Assembly (NCBI GenBank): GCA_013036105.1
Contig: JAAXCX010000011.1
Span: forward strand, 40,928 to 104,927
Reading direction: 5' to 3'
Origin: Vulcanimicrobiota bacterium
Lineage (GTDB): Bacteria; Vulcanimicrobiota; Vulcanimicrobiia; Vulcanimicrobiales; Vulcanimicrobiaceae
DNA length: 64,000 nt
The notes under the pieces were generated by a model. That model worked only from the letters and a program-made list of their open reading frames with translations, ran no database searches and was not told the origin of the DNA. The translations under genes were made by a program, and so were the position numbers. Positions 1 through 8,593 of this stretch are shown here, one piece after another (the first letter of the stretch is position 1; the number at the start of each line of letters is the position of its first letter).

Positions 1-1558
1 GATCCGCCGAACGGAACAGCACGTTTCCACCGAAGTAGATGACGTCCGGATCGAAGCGCGAGATGAGCAGAGGAGCGCTCCAGTTGAAACGATACTTGTA
101 CGTCGCCGCCCCGGTTCCGAACCCGATAATGGGCTGCGGCGAGATGTAGCGGCGCTCCCCGGTCTTAAGATCTATGCGGGCCAAGTCGCCAAAGTGCGTA
201 TCTTCGTAGACGACGTCCGGATCGCGCGGGTCTGCCATTGCGTATTGCCCGTCGCCCCAGTCCGAAATGTTGAGCCAATCCGCGCCCGACACGCCATCGC
301 TGCGGCTGGGCAATTCGTTTGGGCCGCGCCAGACTTCGTGGTCCTGCAGTCCGCCCATGACGTGGTACGGCACGTCCATGTCGTAGCCGACGCGATAGAT
401 CTGATCGAACGGAACGACGTTGTCGAAGCTCCACGTTTTCCCGCCGTCCACTGAATATTCAAATCCAAGGTCGCTGGCGTTGAGCAGCCGGCGCGGATTC
501 TTTGGATCGATCCAAAGATCGTGGTTATCGCCCCCGCCGCCGGCATTACGGAACGTCTTTCCGCCGTCGATCGAAACGCGCAAACCGCCCGCAACGGCAA
601 AGACCTTTTGCGGATTGGCCGGGTCGCAACGCACCTGCGAAAAATAGAACGGCCGGAAGTTGATCTCTTGACTGGCGTTGCGCAATTGCCAGTGCGCGCC
701 GCCGTCGGTACTGCGATAGAGCATGCCGTTCTTGACCGGGACGAACGCGTAAATAACGCGCGGGTCGCTGTAACATACGCTGACGCCGACGCGATTGATG
801 GGACCTGGCGGTAAGCCGTTTTGTAGTTCCGGATCGGTCAGCCTCTTCCACGTTTTGCCGGCGTCGGCCGACCGGTAGAGCCCGCTTCCCATTCCGCCGC
901 TGCGCATCGTCCATGGGCGACGCAAATATTCGAACGTGCCCGCGAAGACGATGTTGCCGTTCTTTGGATCGAAAGCGACGTCGCTTCCCCCAGTCAGGCC
1001 GTTGACGTACAACACGCGCTGCCAATGCAGCCCCCCGTCGTTGCTGCGATAAATCCCACGATCGCCGCCCGGAGCAAACTCGCGGCCCATCGCCGCCGCC
1101 AACACGATGTTGCTGTTCTGCGGATCGATCGCGATCTTTGCAATGCTTCCGCTTTGAGTCAGTCCCGCGTTGCGCCAATGGCGCGCGCCGTCGGTTGAAA
1201 GCCAGATGCCGTCACCGTAGACCGCTGTGTTGCGCGGAAAGCCTTCACCCGTGCCGATCAGCACGCGGCGAGGATCGCGCGGGTCAATCGCGACGGCGCC
1301 TACCGCCGCGGTTTGTCCCGCTTCGAAAGCCGATGCGAACGAAAGTCCGCCGTTCTGCGACTTCCACAAACCACCGGACGAATGCGCGAGATAAACGATC
1401 GCCGGATCGCCGGGAACGCCCGCGACGGCATCCAGGCGGCCGCCCATGACGGCGGGGCCGAGCCAACGGTAGGTGAGGTCCCCGAACTGCGGCTCTCCGG
1501 CCCACGACGTGACGCCGGCGCATGCAAAGAACAGCGCTGCTAAAAGTCCGGCTTTCAC
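1..1558 (-). CDS. Secreted BNR/Asp-box beta-propeller protein (VPS10/GH74-like), C-terminus cut by window edge
   Basis: An uninterrupted minus-strand frame runs from a GTG at 1558 to the window edge, so the C-terminus is missing. It opens with a hydrophobic secretion signal (KAGLLAALFFACAGV) and continues with repeated Asp-box motifs such as GLWKSQNGG and IWLSTDGARHW. It ends here in a stretch reading APLLISRFDPDVIYFGGN. These repeats are typical of sortilin/VPS10-like or GH74-like seven-bladed propeller proteins often annotated as glycosyl hydrolase or exo-sialidase. Substrate and enzymatic activity cannot be told from the repeats. The GTG lies 5 nt after the hxlR stop, so the two may be co-transcribed. 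A purine-rich GAGAG precedes the start. Confidence 0.75.
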   Translation of the reverse strand, partial: MKAGLLAALFFACAGVTSWAGEPQFGDLTYRWLGPAVMGGRLDAVAGVPGDPAIVYLAHSSGGLWKSQNGGLSFASAFEAGQTAAVGAVAIDPRDPRRVLIGTGEGFPRNTAVYGDGIWLSTDGARHWRNAGLTQSGSIAKIAIDPQNSNIVLAAAMGREFAPGGDRGIYRSNDGGLHWQRVLYVNGLTGGSDVAFDPKNGNIVFAGTFEYLRRPWTMRSGGMGSGLYRSADAGKTWKRLTDPELQNGLPPGPINRVGVSVCYSDPRVIYAFVPVKNGMLYRSTDGGAHWQLRNASQEINFRPFYFSQVRCDPANPQKVFAVAGGLRVSIDGGKTFRNAGGGGDNHDLWIDPKNPRRLLNASDLGFEYSVDGGKTWSFDNVVPFDQIYRVGYDMDVPYHVMGGLQDHEVWRGPNELPSRSDGVSGADWLNISDWGDGQYAMADPRDPDVVYEDTHFGDLARIDLKTGERRYISPQPIIGFGTGAATYKYRFNWSAPLLISRFDPDVIYFGGNVLFRSAD

Positions 1559-1563
1559 GCTCT

Positions 1564-1899
1564 CTAACGCGCCGGCGGGACGTCGATCCAGCGTTCGGCC
1601 CAGCGGGCAATCTCATCGAGCGCGGGGCCGAGATCCCGGCCCCGGTCCGTTAATTCGTAGACCACGCGCACCGGCGCTTCGGGCTTTACCTCGCGGCGAA
1701 CGACCTTCTCGGCCTCCAACTCTCGCAGCCGTTCCGTGAGCAACCGGTCGGAGATGCCTGGAATCGAGGTCAGGAGCTCGTTGAACCGCCGCGGGCCCCC
1801 CATCAGGGTCCGAACCACGGCACCCGTCCAGCGCTTACCGACGAGCTCGACCGCCCGGTGGTAACGTGGACATAAGCTATGCTCTGAGGCTATTGACAT
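1564..1899 (-). CDS. HxlR-family winged-helix transcriptional regulator
   Basis: A 111-residue single-domain protein with the full HxlR signature: CPRYHRAVELVGKRW near the N-terminus, then GPRRFNELL, IPGISDRLLTERLREL and VVYELTDRGRDL. Cys10 sits where YodB/HypR-type members carry their redox-active cysteine, so oxidative or electrophile sensing is likely by family analogy. It is divergent from a DoxX gene, an arrangement like YodB/CatR with catD in Bacillus. A perfect 9-bp inverted repeat lies between them and is the probable binding site. Autoregulation is inferred from the overlap of that repeat with its own promoter region. Confidence 0.9.
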   Translation of the reverse strand: MSIASEHSLCPRYHRAVELVGKRWTGAVVRTLMGGPRRFNELLTSIPGISDRLLTERLRELEAEKVVRREVKPEAPVRVVYELTDRGRDLGPALDEIARWAERWIDVPPAR

Positions 1900-1914
1900 C
1901 TTTCAGCGACTCCC

Positions 1915-1946
1915 TTACTATTTTAGCACATGGCTATAAATAGTAA
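1915..1946. promoter_or_regulatory. Putative HxlR operator between divergent genes
   Basis: TTACTATTT at 1915-1923 and AAATAGTAA at 1938-1946 form a perfect inverted repeat with a 14-bp centre. A TATACT at 1948-1953 may be the doxX -10. On the minus strand a TAAAAT at 1920-1925 may be the hxlR -10, so a bound repressor would cover both promoters. The AT-rich palindrome stands out in this GC-rich sequence. Function is inferred. Confidence 0.6.
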
Positions 1947-1973
1947 GTATACTGAGGATAGGTAGGTTAAAAT

Positions 1974-2489
1974 ATGAGTATCGCTCTTCTGATCGCGCGT
2001 TTGATTTTCGGCCTGGGATTGGCTGCGCACGGTGCCCAGAAGCTTTTCGGCTCCTTCGGCGGCCCTGGCCCCAAAGGTATGGAAGGCTTTATGGCCAGCA
2101 TGAACATGCGCCCGCCCATGCTGATGGGGCTGGCGGCGGGCCTGGGCGAGTTCGGCGGGGGCTTACTAATCGCGCTGGGCTTCCTCGGAGGCGTCGGCCC
2201 CGGGTTGCTGGCCGTGGTGATGCTGACTGCCATCTTTACAGTGCACTGGGGCAAAGGCTTCTTCGTTACGGGAAACGGCTGGGAGTTGCCCGGGACGTAC
2301 ATTGCAGGAGCGCTCGCCATCGACTTTGCCGGATTTGGCGTCTACTCGATCGACAAAGCGCTGGGGTGGAGCATATTGGGCTCGGATACCGATCGCTGGA
2401 TCATCCTCGGAATTGCGGTCGTAATCGCGATCATCAATTCGAGCCTGCGGTTTCTCCCGCGTTCAGCTAGTGCGAGCGTAGCCAAGTAA
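1974..2489 (+). CDS. DoxX-family membrane protein
   Basis: A 171-residue integral membrane protein with four hydrophobic segments and the DoxX opening LIARLIFGLGLAAHGAQKLF. DoxX proteins sit in the cytoplasmic membrane and often act with quinone or thiol stress defence, as with Bacillus CatD. The divergent HxlR regulator and shared palindrome suggest induction by quinones or oxidants. Its last 23 nt overlap the 3' end of the convergent hydrolase gene. The exact chemistry is unknown for this family. Confidence 0.85.
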   Translation: MSIALLIARLIFGLGLAAHGAQKLFGSFGGPGPKGMEGFMASMNMRPPMLMGLAAGLGEFGGGLLIALGFLGGVGPGLLAVVMLTAIFTVHWGKGFFVTGNGWELPGTYIAGALAIDFAGFGVYSIDKALGWSILGSDTDRWIILGIAVVIAIINSSLRFLPRSASASVAK

Positions 2490-3306
2490 CGATTCCACCG
2501 GCAGCGGCCGGATCTAACTCGTGCCGCTGCTGGTAGTGCGGCGTCCCTCGAAGTTCTTCATCCGAGAGTTGCAGCAAGAAATGATCGTCGCCGGGAAAAC
2601 GCCTCACCGTGACATCGCGATGTGCGGTCTCCGCTGCATGCACTAAACCATCAAAATCCAGCGCCGGAGTCTGCGTGTCGGAGAACCCGCGCACGAGCAG
2701 CAACGGCTGCCGCACAAGTGCGATCTCTTTGCGCGGATCCACGTTGGCGTAACTTTGAAAGTACGGCATCGCCAGCAAGAGCGCGTCGCGCTGCTTGACC
2801 AGCGGCGAAGCGGTAGCATCTTGTTCGCTCATAGCCTGCGCGTACGGTACGCTGAGCGGCCCGACTAACACTAAACCGCGCACGCGGGCGCCTTGCAACG
2901 CCGCAGCAATTGCCGTTTCGCCTCCCTCACTCAGCCCGAGAAAGTAGATCCGCGACGGATCGATCGCCGGATCGTTTGCCGCCGCGCGCACGGCAGCTAC
3001 GGCATCGTCGATGAAATTCTGTCGCCGCACGCGTTCGGGCTGGGTTTTGGTCGTACTCTGCCCGACTCCGCGGTTGTCGTAACGCAGCACTGCGAAACCC
3101 GCTGCATTAAGCGCACCCGCATACAGATCAAAAACGGGAGTTGCTCCTACCGCTTGGGTTCGATCCGACGGACCGTTGCTTCCCACCAGAACGATTGCCG
3201 GCGCTTTTGCTTTCGGTGTTTGCGGATACGAGACGGTACCGGCGATCGAACTGCCGTCGCCGGAGACAAACGTCAAGCCGAGCAGCAACGCTAGCGCGTA
3301 CAGCAT
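2467..3306 (-). CDS. Secreted alpha/beta hydrolase
   Basis: A 279-residue protein starting with a short hydrophobic signal (MLYALALLLGLTFVSG). It has the alpha/beta-hydrolase fold markers: oxyanion region VLVGSNGPSDR, strand motif LRYDNRGVGQS, nucleophile elbow GLSEGGE (Ser of GxSxGG), an acidic residue in GFSDTQTP and a catalytic His in GDDHFLL. This resembles dipeptidyl-peptidase-like esterases of the S9/S15-like group. The substrate is unknown. It overlaps the upstream CAO-like gene by 16 nt, suggesting coupled translation, and converges on doxX. Confidence 0.8.
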   Translation of the reverse strand: MLYALALLLGLTFVSGDGSSIAGTVSYPQTPKAKAPAIVLVGSNGPSDRTQAVGATPVFDLYAGALNAAGFAVLRYDNRGVGQSTTKTQPERVRRQNFIDDAVAAVRAAANDPAIDPSRIYFLGLSEGGETAIAAALQGARVRGLVLVGPLSVPYAQAMSEQDATASPLVKQRDALLLAMPYFQSYANVDPRKEIALVRQPLLLVRGFSDTQTPALDFDGLVHAAETAHRDVTVRRFPGDDHFLLQLSDEELRGTPHYQQRHELDPAAAGGIVTWLRSH

Positions 3307-3776
3307 TGAACCGGAAGCGGCGTGCGCCGCGGTGCGGGCTTACCAATGACTTGCGGTTTGGGCGTAGACATTGGCGACGGCGTAAATACCATCGAAGCGG
3401 GCGCCGCAGGTACGGCCGGGTTGAATGGCGTCGGCGCAACGAGGACGGCGCCGGCCGTATCGATCTCGACGCGCCGTAATTGCGGATCGTAAGCAACGCG
3501 AACCCCCAAACTTCGCATAAGGGGCGCGATCTCGACATAGGTTTGCGCCCATTGCGCGGGCGCAATATTGGGCGCTACCGTCAGCTGCGCAAAACGATCT
3601 CCGCGCGTCACGATCAGCTGCGAACCGGTGTATCCGATGCTGGCGGCGACCGCCGTCACGTAAGGTTCGAGCGGCGCGACCACGTGCCCGCGCACCACGT
3701 AGGCCGGTGAGTACGAGTGCATGATCGTCCCGTTGAGTACGACGACCAGTACGGGCGCGATAAGTGGGAATATCAT
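3291..3776 (-). CDS. Secreted protein with copper amine oxidase N-terminal-like domain
   Basis: A 161-residue protein with an N-terminal hydrophobic signal. Its core (VAPLEPYVTAVAASIGY, then a repeat of hydrophobic beta strands up to ...YDPQLRRVEI) resembles the copper-amine-oxidase-N-like beta-hairpin repeat that many Terrabacteria use as a cell-surface module. It ends in a Pro/Thr-rich tail. The oxidase catalytic domain is absent. It is the first gene of a two-gene unit with the downstream hydrolase and diverges from the YihY-like gene. A larger relative lies at 59109-60614. No enzymatic function should be assumed. Confidence 0.55.
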   Translation of the reverse strand: MIFPLIAPVLVVVLNGTIMHSYSPAYVVRGHVVAPLEPYVTAVAASIGYTGSQLIVTRGDRFAQLTVAPNIAPAQWAQTYVEIAPLMRSLGVRVAYDPQLRRVEIDTAGAVLVAPTPFNPAVPAAPASMVFTPSPMSTPKPQVIGKPAPRRTPLPVQCCTR

Positions 3777-3806
3777 CGATCGACCGCGATATTATCGCAG
3801 GACGCT

Positions 3807-4679
3807 ATGCGACTCATTTTGGCATTCCGCGAGGCCGGTATGCGGTTCTCCCGCGACGGCTGCGCTTTCTTGTCACAAGCCATTGCGTTCAATGCGCTCT
3901 TCGCGATCTTCCCGCTTTTCGTCCTGATTTTGACGGGAGCGTCGCTGATTTACCCCAACGCGAACCAGCAGATCCTGGCTTTTGTCGACGAATTCGCCCC
4001 CGCGCTCCATCAGACGGTGGCGAACAATCTCCAGACCTATGTCTACGGCCGGCAGCTTTCGAGCCTCATCGCCTTCGCCGTGGTCATCTGGGCCGGGAAA
4101 AATCTCTTTATGGGACTTGCGTACGCGCTCAACCGCGCGCTCGCCGTTCCCAAGAGCCGGCCGCTCATTCACGACATCGCGCTTTCGCTCATCATGCTGC
4201 CGCTGATCGGCATCGTCATGGTCGTCGCCATGGGGTTGCCGATTCTCGTATCGATTTTCGTGGTGTACGCGCATTTCTCCAATCCGCAAAACGTTTCCGA
4301 AGTGTTAGCATACGCGCTCTCGATGCTGCTGATCTTCGTCGTTGTCGTGATCCTGTATACGTTCTTGCCCAATCGCCCGGTGCGATGGTATTTCGGCATA
4401 CCGGGCGCGATTTTCGTCGCACTGATGTGGCCCGCGGCGCAATACGCTTTCGCATTTTATACCGTGCACGTCGACTTCACGCATATTTATGGCGCTCTCT
4501 CCGCGCCGCTCGTGCTCCTCTTGTGGTTTTATCTGCTGGGCGCCATTTTTTTCTACGGCGCCGAGCTCAGTGCTGCTTGGGCGCACGAAAAGGGAAGCGA
4601 GACCGTGGCGCCCCTGGTCGACCCCGTCCGCCCCGCCGAGCAGGACGTGGTGGAAACGGAATGCGAGGGCGCTACGTGA
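3807..4679 (+). CDS. YihY/BrkB-family inner-membrane protein
   Basis: A 290-residue polytopic membrane protein of the YihY/virulence-factor BrkB family. It shows the family landmarks: the amphipathic start REAGMRFSRDGCAFLSQAIAF, ALFAIFPLFVLILTGAS, and a C-terminal VLLLWFYLLGAIFFYGAEL. About six membrane spans are evident. The ATG at 3807 has GCAGGA five bases upstream and avoids overlap with the divergent gene; an earlier in-frame start would overlap it. The molecular role of the family is unsettled (membrane transport or envelope integrity). Confidence 0.85.
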   Translation: MRLILAFREAGMRFSRDGCAFLSQAIAFNALFAIFPLFVLILTGASLIYPNANQQILAFVDEFAPALHQTVANNLQTYVYGRQLSSLIAFAVVIWAGKNLFMGLAYALNRALAVPKSRPLIHDIALSLIMLPLIGIVMVVAMGLPILVSIFVVYAHFSNPQNVSEVLAYALSMLLIFVVVVILYTFLPNRPVRWYFGIPGAIFVALMWPAAQYAFAFYTVHVDFTHIYGALSAPLVLLLWFYLLGAIFFYGAELSAAWAHEKGSETVAPLVDPVRPAEQDVVETECEGAT

Positions 4680-4699
4680 CCGGTGAGGAAACGAATGAC

Positions 4700-4727
4700 G
4701 CAGCCCCGCCGTTTCTAGCGGGGTTGC
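4700..4727 (+). terminator. Hairpin terminator or attenuator after yihY-like gene
   Basis: GCAGCCCCGC at 4700-4709 pairs with GCGGGGTTGC at 4718-4727 (one G-U pair) around an 8-nt loop. Only a weak pyrimidine tract follows, so termination may be partial. Confidence 0.5.
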
Positions 4728-4755
4728 TGCATCAGTTCTCCCCGGAAAGGGTTTC

Positions 4756-5763
4756 GTGCGACGAGTTTTCACTGCTCTGCTTCTTGCATCGTCGTTCGCG
4801 TTGATCGCCGCGGCGCGGCCGCCGGCGCCGAAAGCAACTGCGACGCCGCTGCCGGCTGCTCTACCCTCAGCGCGGCCCAAGCTCCCGCTCGTCGTTGTCT
4901 ATCCATTCGATTTCAGCACCGACATGCGTTCCGATACAGGCACGAGGACCGCGCAACTCTACATCAGCCAAATGAACGCCGCGGGCGGTGTGGATGCGCT
5001 GCAGGGACCGGCCACCGTCAAGCGCGCAAATTATTTGGATTACGCGAAGTCACTAACCGCAGCGTACTACGTCGCCGGCTATATGACGCCGCTGGGTGGC
5101 GGAGTTTCGCTCGTCGAGCAAGTCGTGGACACTTCGACGGGAACGATCATCTTAGCAGCCACCGCGCAGATACAGTCGTTTGAAGATGCGACTTCACAGG
5201 CGATCACTATCCGCGACGGCATCGTCGCGCGCGAACAGAGCAAAGCGCAAGCTTTTGCCGAAGCTTCCGCGCAGGCTACGCCGGCGCCGCTCGCAAGCAA
5301 TGAAGCCAACATCGGCGGAGGGATTGCTGGTCTGTTCAAACATCGTGGACGGCAAACGCCCGATCCGCAAGCCACCGCGATTGTCAAGCCGGCCAAGGGT
5401 ATCTTCGTCGTCCGCGTTGGCGGCAGCTCAAGTTCGGTGCTCTTGAACGACGCGACGAGCGCGCTGTACGCCGCGCTCAATCAGCATTACGCCGCGCGCA
5501 AGACCCATTCGGGCGGCGACGCCGCGAAGTTGGCCAACACGATCTGCGGCGCCGATCGCAACAATACCGTAGCCACCGGCACGCTATCGTCCAAATCGGT
5601 GCGCCGTGGATTCTTCAGCCGCACGCAGTACGGTTTTGTCCTCGACGTCTACACGTGCTTCGGAGCGAGACTCGCCGAGACGTCGGGTGACGGAGATTCC
5701 GTGCAGAGTGCCGTTTCCGCGGCGGTCGCCGCATACGTGGCGGACCACCCGCAAAACGGCTAG
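4756..5763 (+). CDS. Secreted protein of unknown function
   Basis: A 335-residue protein from a GTG start preceded at once by GGAAAGG. It has a clear signal peptide (RRVFTALLLASSFALIAAA) and a Pro/Ala-rich linker. The first folded part (VVVYPFDFSTDMRSD, then ANYLDYAKSLTAAYYVAGYM) resembles the curli-secretion/TolB-like group that senses or assembles at the envelope, but the similarity is weak. A second half after a Gln/Pro linker contains two cysteines (NTICGAD and DVYTCFGA) that may form a disulphide. It stands alone between a terminator hairpin and convergent rimM. Function is unknown. Confidence 0.6.
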   Translation: MRRVFTALLLASSFALIAAARPPAPKATATPLPAALPSARPKLPLVVVYPFDFSTDMRSDTGTRTAQLYISQMNAAGGVDALQGPATVKRANYLDYAKSLTAAYYVAGYMTPLGGGVSLVEQVVDTSTGTIILAATAQIQSFEDATSQAITIRDGIVAREQSKAQAFAEASAQATPAPLASNEANIGGGIAGLFKHRGRQTPDPQATAIVKPAKGIFVVRVGGSSSSVLLNDATSALYAALNQHYAARKTHSGGDAAKLANTICGADRNNTVATGTLSSKSVRRGFFSRTQYGFVLDVYTCFGARLAETSGDGDSVQSAVSAAVAAYVADHPQNG

Positions 5764-5765
5764 CG

Positions 5766-6257
5766 CTACTCTAGTAATCCTTCGGGAAGGTCCGCATCGA
5801 TGCGTTTGTTCGCGACGTCGATCTTTTTCACGAACTCTTCGATCAGCGGAATCATCCTTCCGTGCACCACGAGCATGTCCGACGCGGGATAGTGCTCGAC
5901 GCGCTCGACCGTTCCGATGAGGCTGCTCCGGTCGTAGAGTTCGCACCCGGTCAGATCGGCGTCGAGAAACTCACCGGGCTGCATCGCGATCCGGTCACGC
6001 GGGGCGAAAAGCGTGGCGCCCTTGAGCGTTTCGGCTTCGCCGATCGAATCAAAATGATCGAATCGCACGAGCAGCCGTCCCTGATGTACTCTGACCGATT
6101 GCAGGGACAGGGTTTGGCTGTCGCCATCCGCCAAGGCGGCGCGCAGCGTTTCGCCCGGTGAAAAAAGCATGCGACCCGCGTTGGTCGGGTCGCATTTGAG
6201 TTCGCCTCGAACGCCGAAGACGCCCGCGATGCGGCCTACCGGAAGCTCTTCATTCAT
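5766..6257 (-). CDS. rimM: Ribosome maturation factor RimM
   Basis: A 163-residue two-domain protein. The N-terminal RimM beta-barrel starts PVGRIAGVFGVRGELK and the C-terminal PRC-barrel carries LTGCELYDRSSLIGTV and a terminal IPLIEEFVKKIDV block. RimM assists maturation of the 30S head by binding S19 and 16S rRNA. It overlaps the upstream KH-domain gene by 8 nt and is the last gene of the minus-strand fab-ffh-rpsP run. trmD and rplS, its usual neighbours, do not follow. Confidence 0.95.
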   Translation of the reverse strand: MNEELPVGRIAGVFGVRGELKCDPTNAGRMLFSPGETLRAALADGDSQTLSLQSVRVHQGRLLVRFDHFDSIGEAETLKGATLFAPRDRIAMQPGEFLDADLTGCELYDRSSLIGTVERVEHYPASDMLVVHGRMIPLIEEFVKKIDVANKRIDADLPEGLLE

Positions 6258-6753
6258 CCTCGGGCGTATCGTCGTAGAATTCGTCCGTATCCAGAATTTC
6301 GACTTGGATGCGCCCTTCCGCGGTCGCCCGCACGATCGTGCGAAGAGCTTGTGCGACGCGCCCGCCTCGTCCGATGACTTTGCCTATATCTTCGGGATCG
6401 ACGGCCAGCTCGATCAGCGCCTGCTCGCCGTTTTCCGCCGGATAGCTTTCGATCTTTACCACATCAGTTTTTTCGACCAGCTTCTTGGCGAGGAATTCCA
6501 ATAACTCGCCCGCACGCTTCTGCGCCGCCGCCGGATCCTCGGGAGCTCCGCGACGTGGGGGAGGACGCCGGAACGTTCGCGCACCGGTGCCCGTGCCGGC
6601 AGACGATCGGCGCCGCGGCGGACCTTCGTCTTCAGGCTCGACGTCGTCGATGATCGTTTCGTTTGAAGCGATGCGGCGGCCGCCCAGTGTAGAACGCCGT
6701 TCCGCCTCTTGTTCGTCGCTGAATAAACCGAATTCGTCGTCGAATGCGCTCAT
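6250..6753 (-). CDS. khpA: KhpA-like KH-domain RNA-binding protein with long N-terminal extension
   Basis: Residues ~85-160 form a single KH domain with the GxxG loop in [15 protein letters not shown], matching KhpA/YlqC, a small RNA-binding protein encoded between rpsP and rimM in many bacteria. The usual protein is about 75-80 residues; this one has 167. The extra ~80 N-terminal residues are acidic first ([14 protein letters not shown]) and then Arg/Pro/Gly-rich ([19 protein letters not shown]), so probably disordered and RNA-contacting. It overlaps rpsP by 4 nt and rimM by 8 nt. The KH call is firm; the role of the extension is unknown. Confidence 0.85.
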   Translation of the reverse strand: MSAFDDEFGLFSDEQEAERRSTLGGRRIASNETIIDDVEPEDEGPPRRRSSAGTGTGARTFRRPPPRRGAPEDPAAAQKRAGELLEFLAKKLVEKTDVVKIESYPAENGEQALIELAVDPEDIGKVIGRGGRVAQALRTIVRATAEGRIQVEILDTDEFYDDTPEDE

Positions 6754-7013
6754 CGGCCTTCGCTGATAGCCTTTTCGATGATGCCCTTTTCAGTGAAGAG
6801 GCGCCGCACCGTATCCGAGGGCTGGGCGCCCTTGGCAAGCCACGCCTTCGCCTTCTCTTCGTTGACGACGATCGTGCGCGGTTCGGTTCGCGGATTGTAG
6901 TGTCCGAGAATCTCGATGAACCGGCCGTCTCGCGGCGCGCGCTGATCCGCCACAACGAAGCGGTACGTCGGTTGTTTTTTGGCGCCCATGCGCCTCAGTC
7001 GAATCTTAACCAC
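6750..7013 (-). CDS. rpsP: Ribosomal protein bS16
   Basis: An 87-residue protein with the canonical bS16 start [17 protein letters not shown] and the motif [13 protein letters not shown]. It is a small-subunit body protein required early in 30S assembly. Length is normal. It overlaps ffh by 8 nt and khpA by 4 nt, so it is probably translated in a coupled fashion. Confidence 0.97.
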   Translation of the reverse strand: MVKIRLRRMGAKKQPTYRFVVADQRAPRDGRFIEILGHYNPRTEPRTIVVNEEKAKAWLAKGAQPSDTVRRLFTEKGIIEKAISEGR

Positions 7014-8343
7014 TAAAGTTACTCCGTAGCTTCTTAAGTTTGTTCCCGAAACCCATCTGCTTCATCATTTTCCGCGATTCGTCAAAGCGCTTGACCAAGC
7101 GGTTAACGTCGGCGACCTGCGTCCCGCTGCCAGCTGCGATTCGCTTGCGGCGCGAACCGTTGAGCAGCGCGGGGTCCCGCCGCTCGCGCGTGGTCATCGA
7201 ACAGATTATCGCCTCGATTTGCTTGAGGTCCCGTTCGGGGATCTCGAAATCTTTCGGAAGCGCGCGCGACAGACCGGGAATCATTTTGAGGATCTCCCCC
7301 ATCGATCCCATCCGGCGGATCTGCCGCATCTGTTCGAGGAAATCGTCGAGCGTGAACTGCTGCTTGAACAGCTTCTGCTCGATCGCCTTGGCCTGATCTT
7401 CGCTGTAGACGCTCTGCGTCCGCTCGATGAGCGTGAGCACGTCGCCCATGCCGAGAATCCGCGATGCGAGCCGGTCCGGGTGGAAGGGCTCAAGGGCCGA
7501 GAGTTTCTCGCCGATTCCGGCAAACTTGATCGGCGCGCCCGTAACATTATACATCGAAAGTGCGGCGCCGCCGCGAGCGTCGCCATCCAGTTTCGTAAGA
7601 ATGACGCCCGTAATGCCGAGGCGTTCGTGAAAGCCCTTGGCTACGTTGGTCGCTTCCTGGCCGGTCATCGCGTCGGCGACCAGCAAGATCTCAGTGGGAG
7701 CGGTCGCGGATTTTATGGCGGCCAACTCGTCCATCAGGCTTTCGTCGATTTGCAGCCGTCCAGCCGTGTCCAGAATGACGGTCGAGAGTCCGAGCCGCCG
7801 CGCCTCCGCAACGGATTCGCGCGCGATGTCGACCGGATTCGCCGTGCCCTTTTCGAAAACGGGCAGATCGATCTGCTTGCCGATTATTTGCAGCTGCGCA
7901 ATGGCAGCCGGGCGGTAGACATCGGCGGCCACGAGCAGCGAACGGCGTCCCTGATCTTTCAAACGCAGCGCAAGTTTACCGGCCTGCGTCGTCTTGCCCG
8001 AGCCTTGTAACCCGACGAGCATGATGACCGATGGCGGTGCGTCTGAGAAACGCAATCGCGCTTCTGCTGAACCCGCCGGCGGTCCGAGCAACTCGATCAG
8101 TTCGGCGTGCACGATCTTGACGATGGTTTGCGCCGGCGAGAGAGACGCGAGCACGTCGGCGCCGACGGCTTTCTCTTTTACGCGTGTGACGAATGATTTG
8201 GCGACGGCAAGCGAAACGTCGGCCTCAAGCAAAGCGATGCGCACTTCGCGCATCACTTCGTTCACGTCGGCTTCGCCGAGCCGGCCTCGGCCGCTCAGCT
8301 TGGAAAAAATCGCGCCTAGGCGATCGGAGAGGGTCTCAAACAA
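7006..8343 (-). CDS. ffh: Signal recognition particle protein Ffh/SRP54
   Basis: A 445-residue SRP GTPase with all three domains: N helices (1-90), G domain with P-loop [31 protein letters not shown] and [10 protein letters not shown] (about 100-290), and M domain (about 320-445) with the RNA-binding loop region MIPG and a basic end. It binds 4.5S RNA and delivers nascent membrane proteins to FtsY. It is placed between acpP and rpsP with 3 nt to acpP's stop and an 8-nt overlap with rpsP, consistent with one transcript. The 4.5S RNA gene is not in this window as far as I can see. Confidence 0.97.
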   Translation of the reverse strand: MFETLSDRLGAIFSKLSGRGRLGEADVNEVMREVRIALLEADVSLAVAKSFVTRVKEKAVGADVLASLSPAQTIVKIVHAELIELLGPPAGSAEARLRFSDAPPSVIMLVGLQGSGKTTQAGKLALRLKDQGRRSLLVAADVYRPAAIAQLQIIGKQIDLPVFEKGTANPVDIARESVAEARRLGLSTVILDTAGRLQIDESLMDELAAIKSATAPTEILLVADAMTGQEATNVAKGFHERLGITGVILTKLDGDARGGAALSMYNVTGAPIKFAGIGEKLSALEPFHPDRLASRILGMGDVLTLIERTQSVYSEDQAKAIEQKLFKQQFTLDDFLEQMRQIRRMGSMGEILKMIPGLSRALPKDFEIPERDLKQIEAIICSMTTRERRDPALLNGSRRKRIAAGSGTQVADVNRLVKRFDESRKMMKQMGFGNKLKKLRSNFSG

Positions 8344-8346
8344 GGG

Positions 8347-8586
8347 TCACTCTTTGGTGCTGGTCTCCTCGATGCGTTTGACGGCGTCACCGACGGTTTT
8401 GATCTTTTCAGCTTCTTCGTCGGGAATGTCGATGTTGAACTCCGTCTCGAAGGCCATCACCAGTTCAACTTGATCGAGTGAATCCGCACCGAGGTCGTCG
8501 GTGATCGAAGCTTCGGGCGTTACTTCCGATTCGTCAACGCCGAGCTGCTCGACGATGATCTTCTTGACTTTATCGAACGTGGACAT
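8347..8586 (-). CDS. acpP: Acyl carrier protein
   Basis: A 79-residue acidic protein with the phosphopantetheine attachment motif [12 protein letters not shown] (Ser of DSL). It carries growing acyl chains for type II fatty-acid synthesis. It lies 7 nt after fabG and 3 nt before ffh, so the fab and SRP genes are joined here. Sequence and length are typical. Confidence 0.97.
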   Translation of the reverse strand: MSTFDKVKKIIVEQLGVDESEVTPEASITDDLGADSLDQVELVMAFETEFNIDIPDEEAEKIKTVGDAVKRIEETSTKE

Positions 8587-8593
8587 ATGTCTC

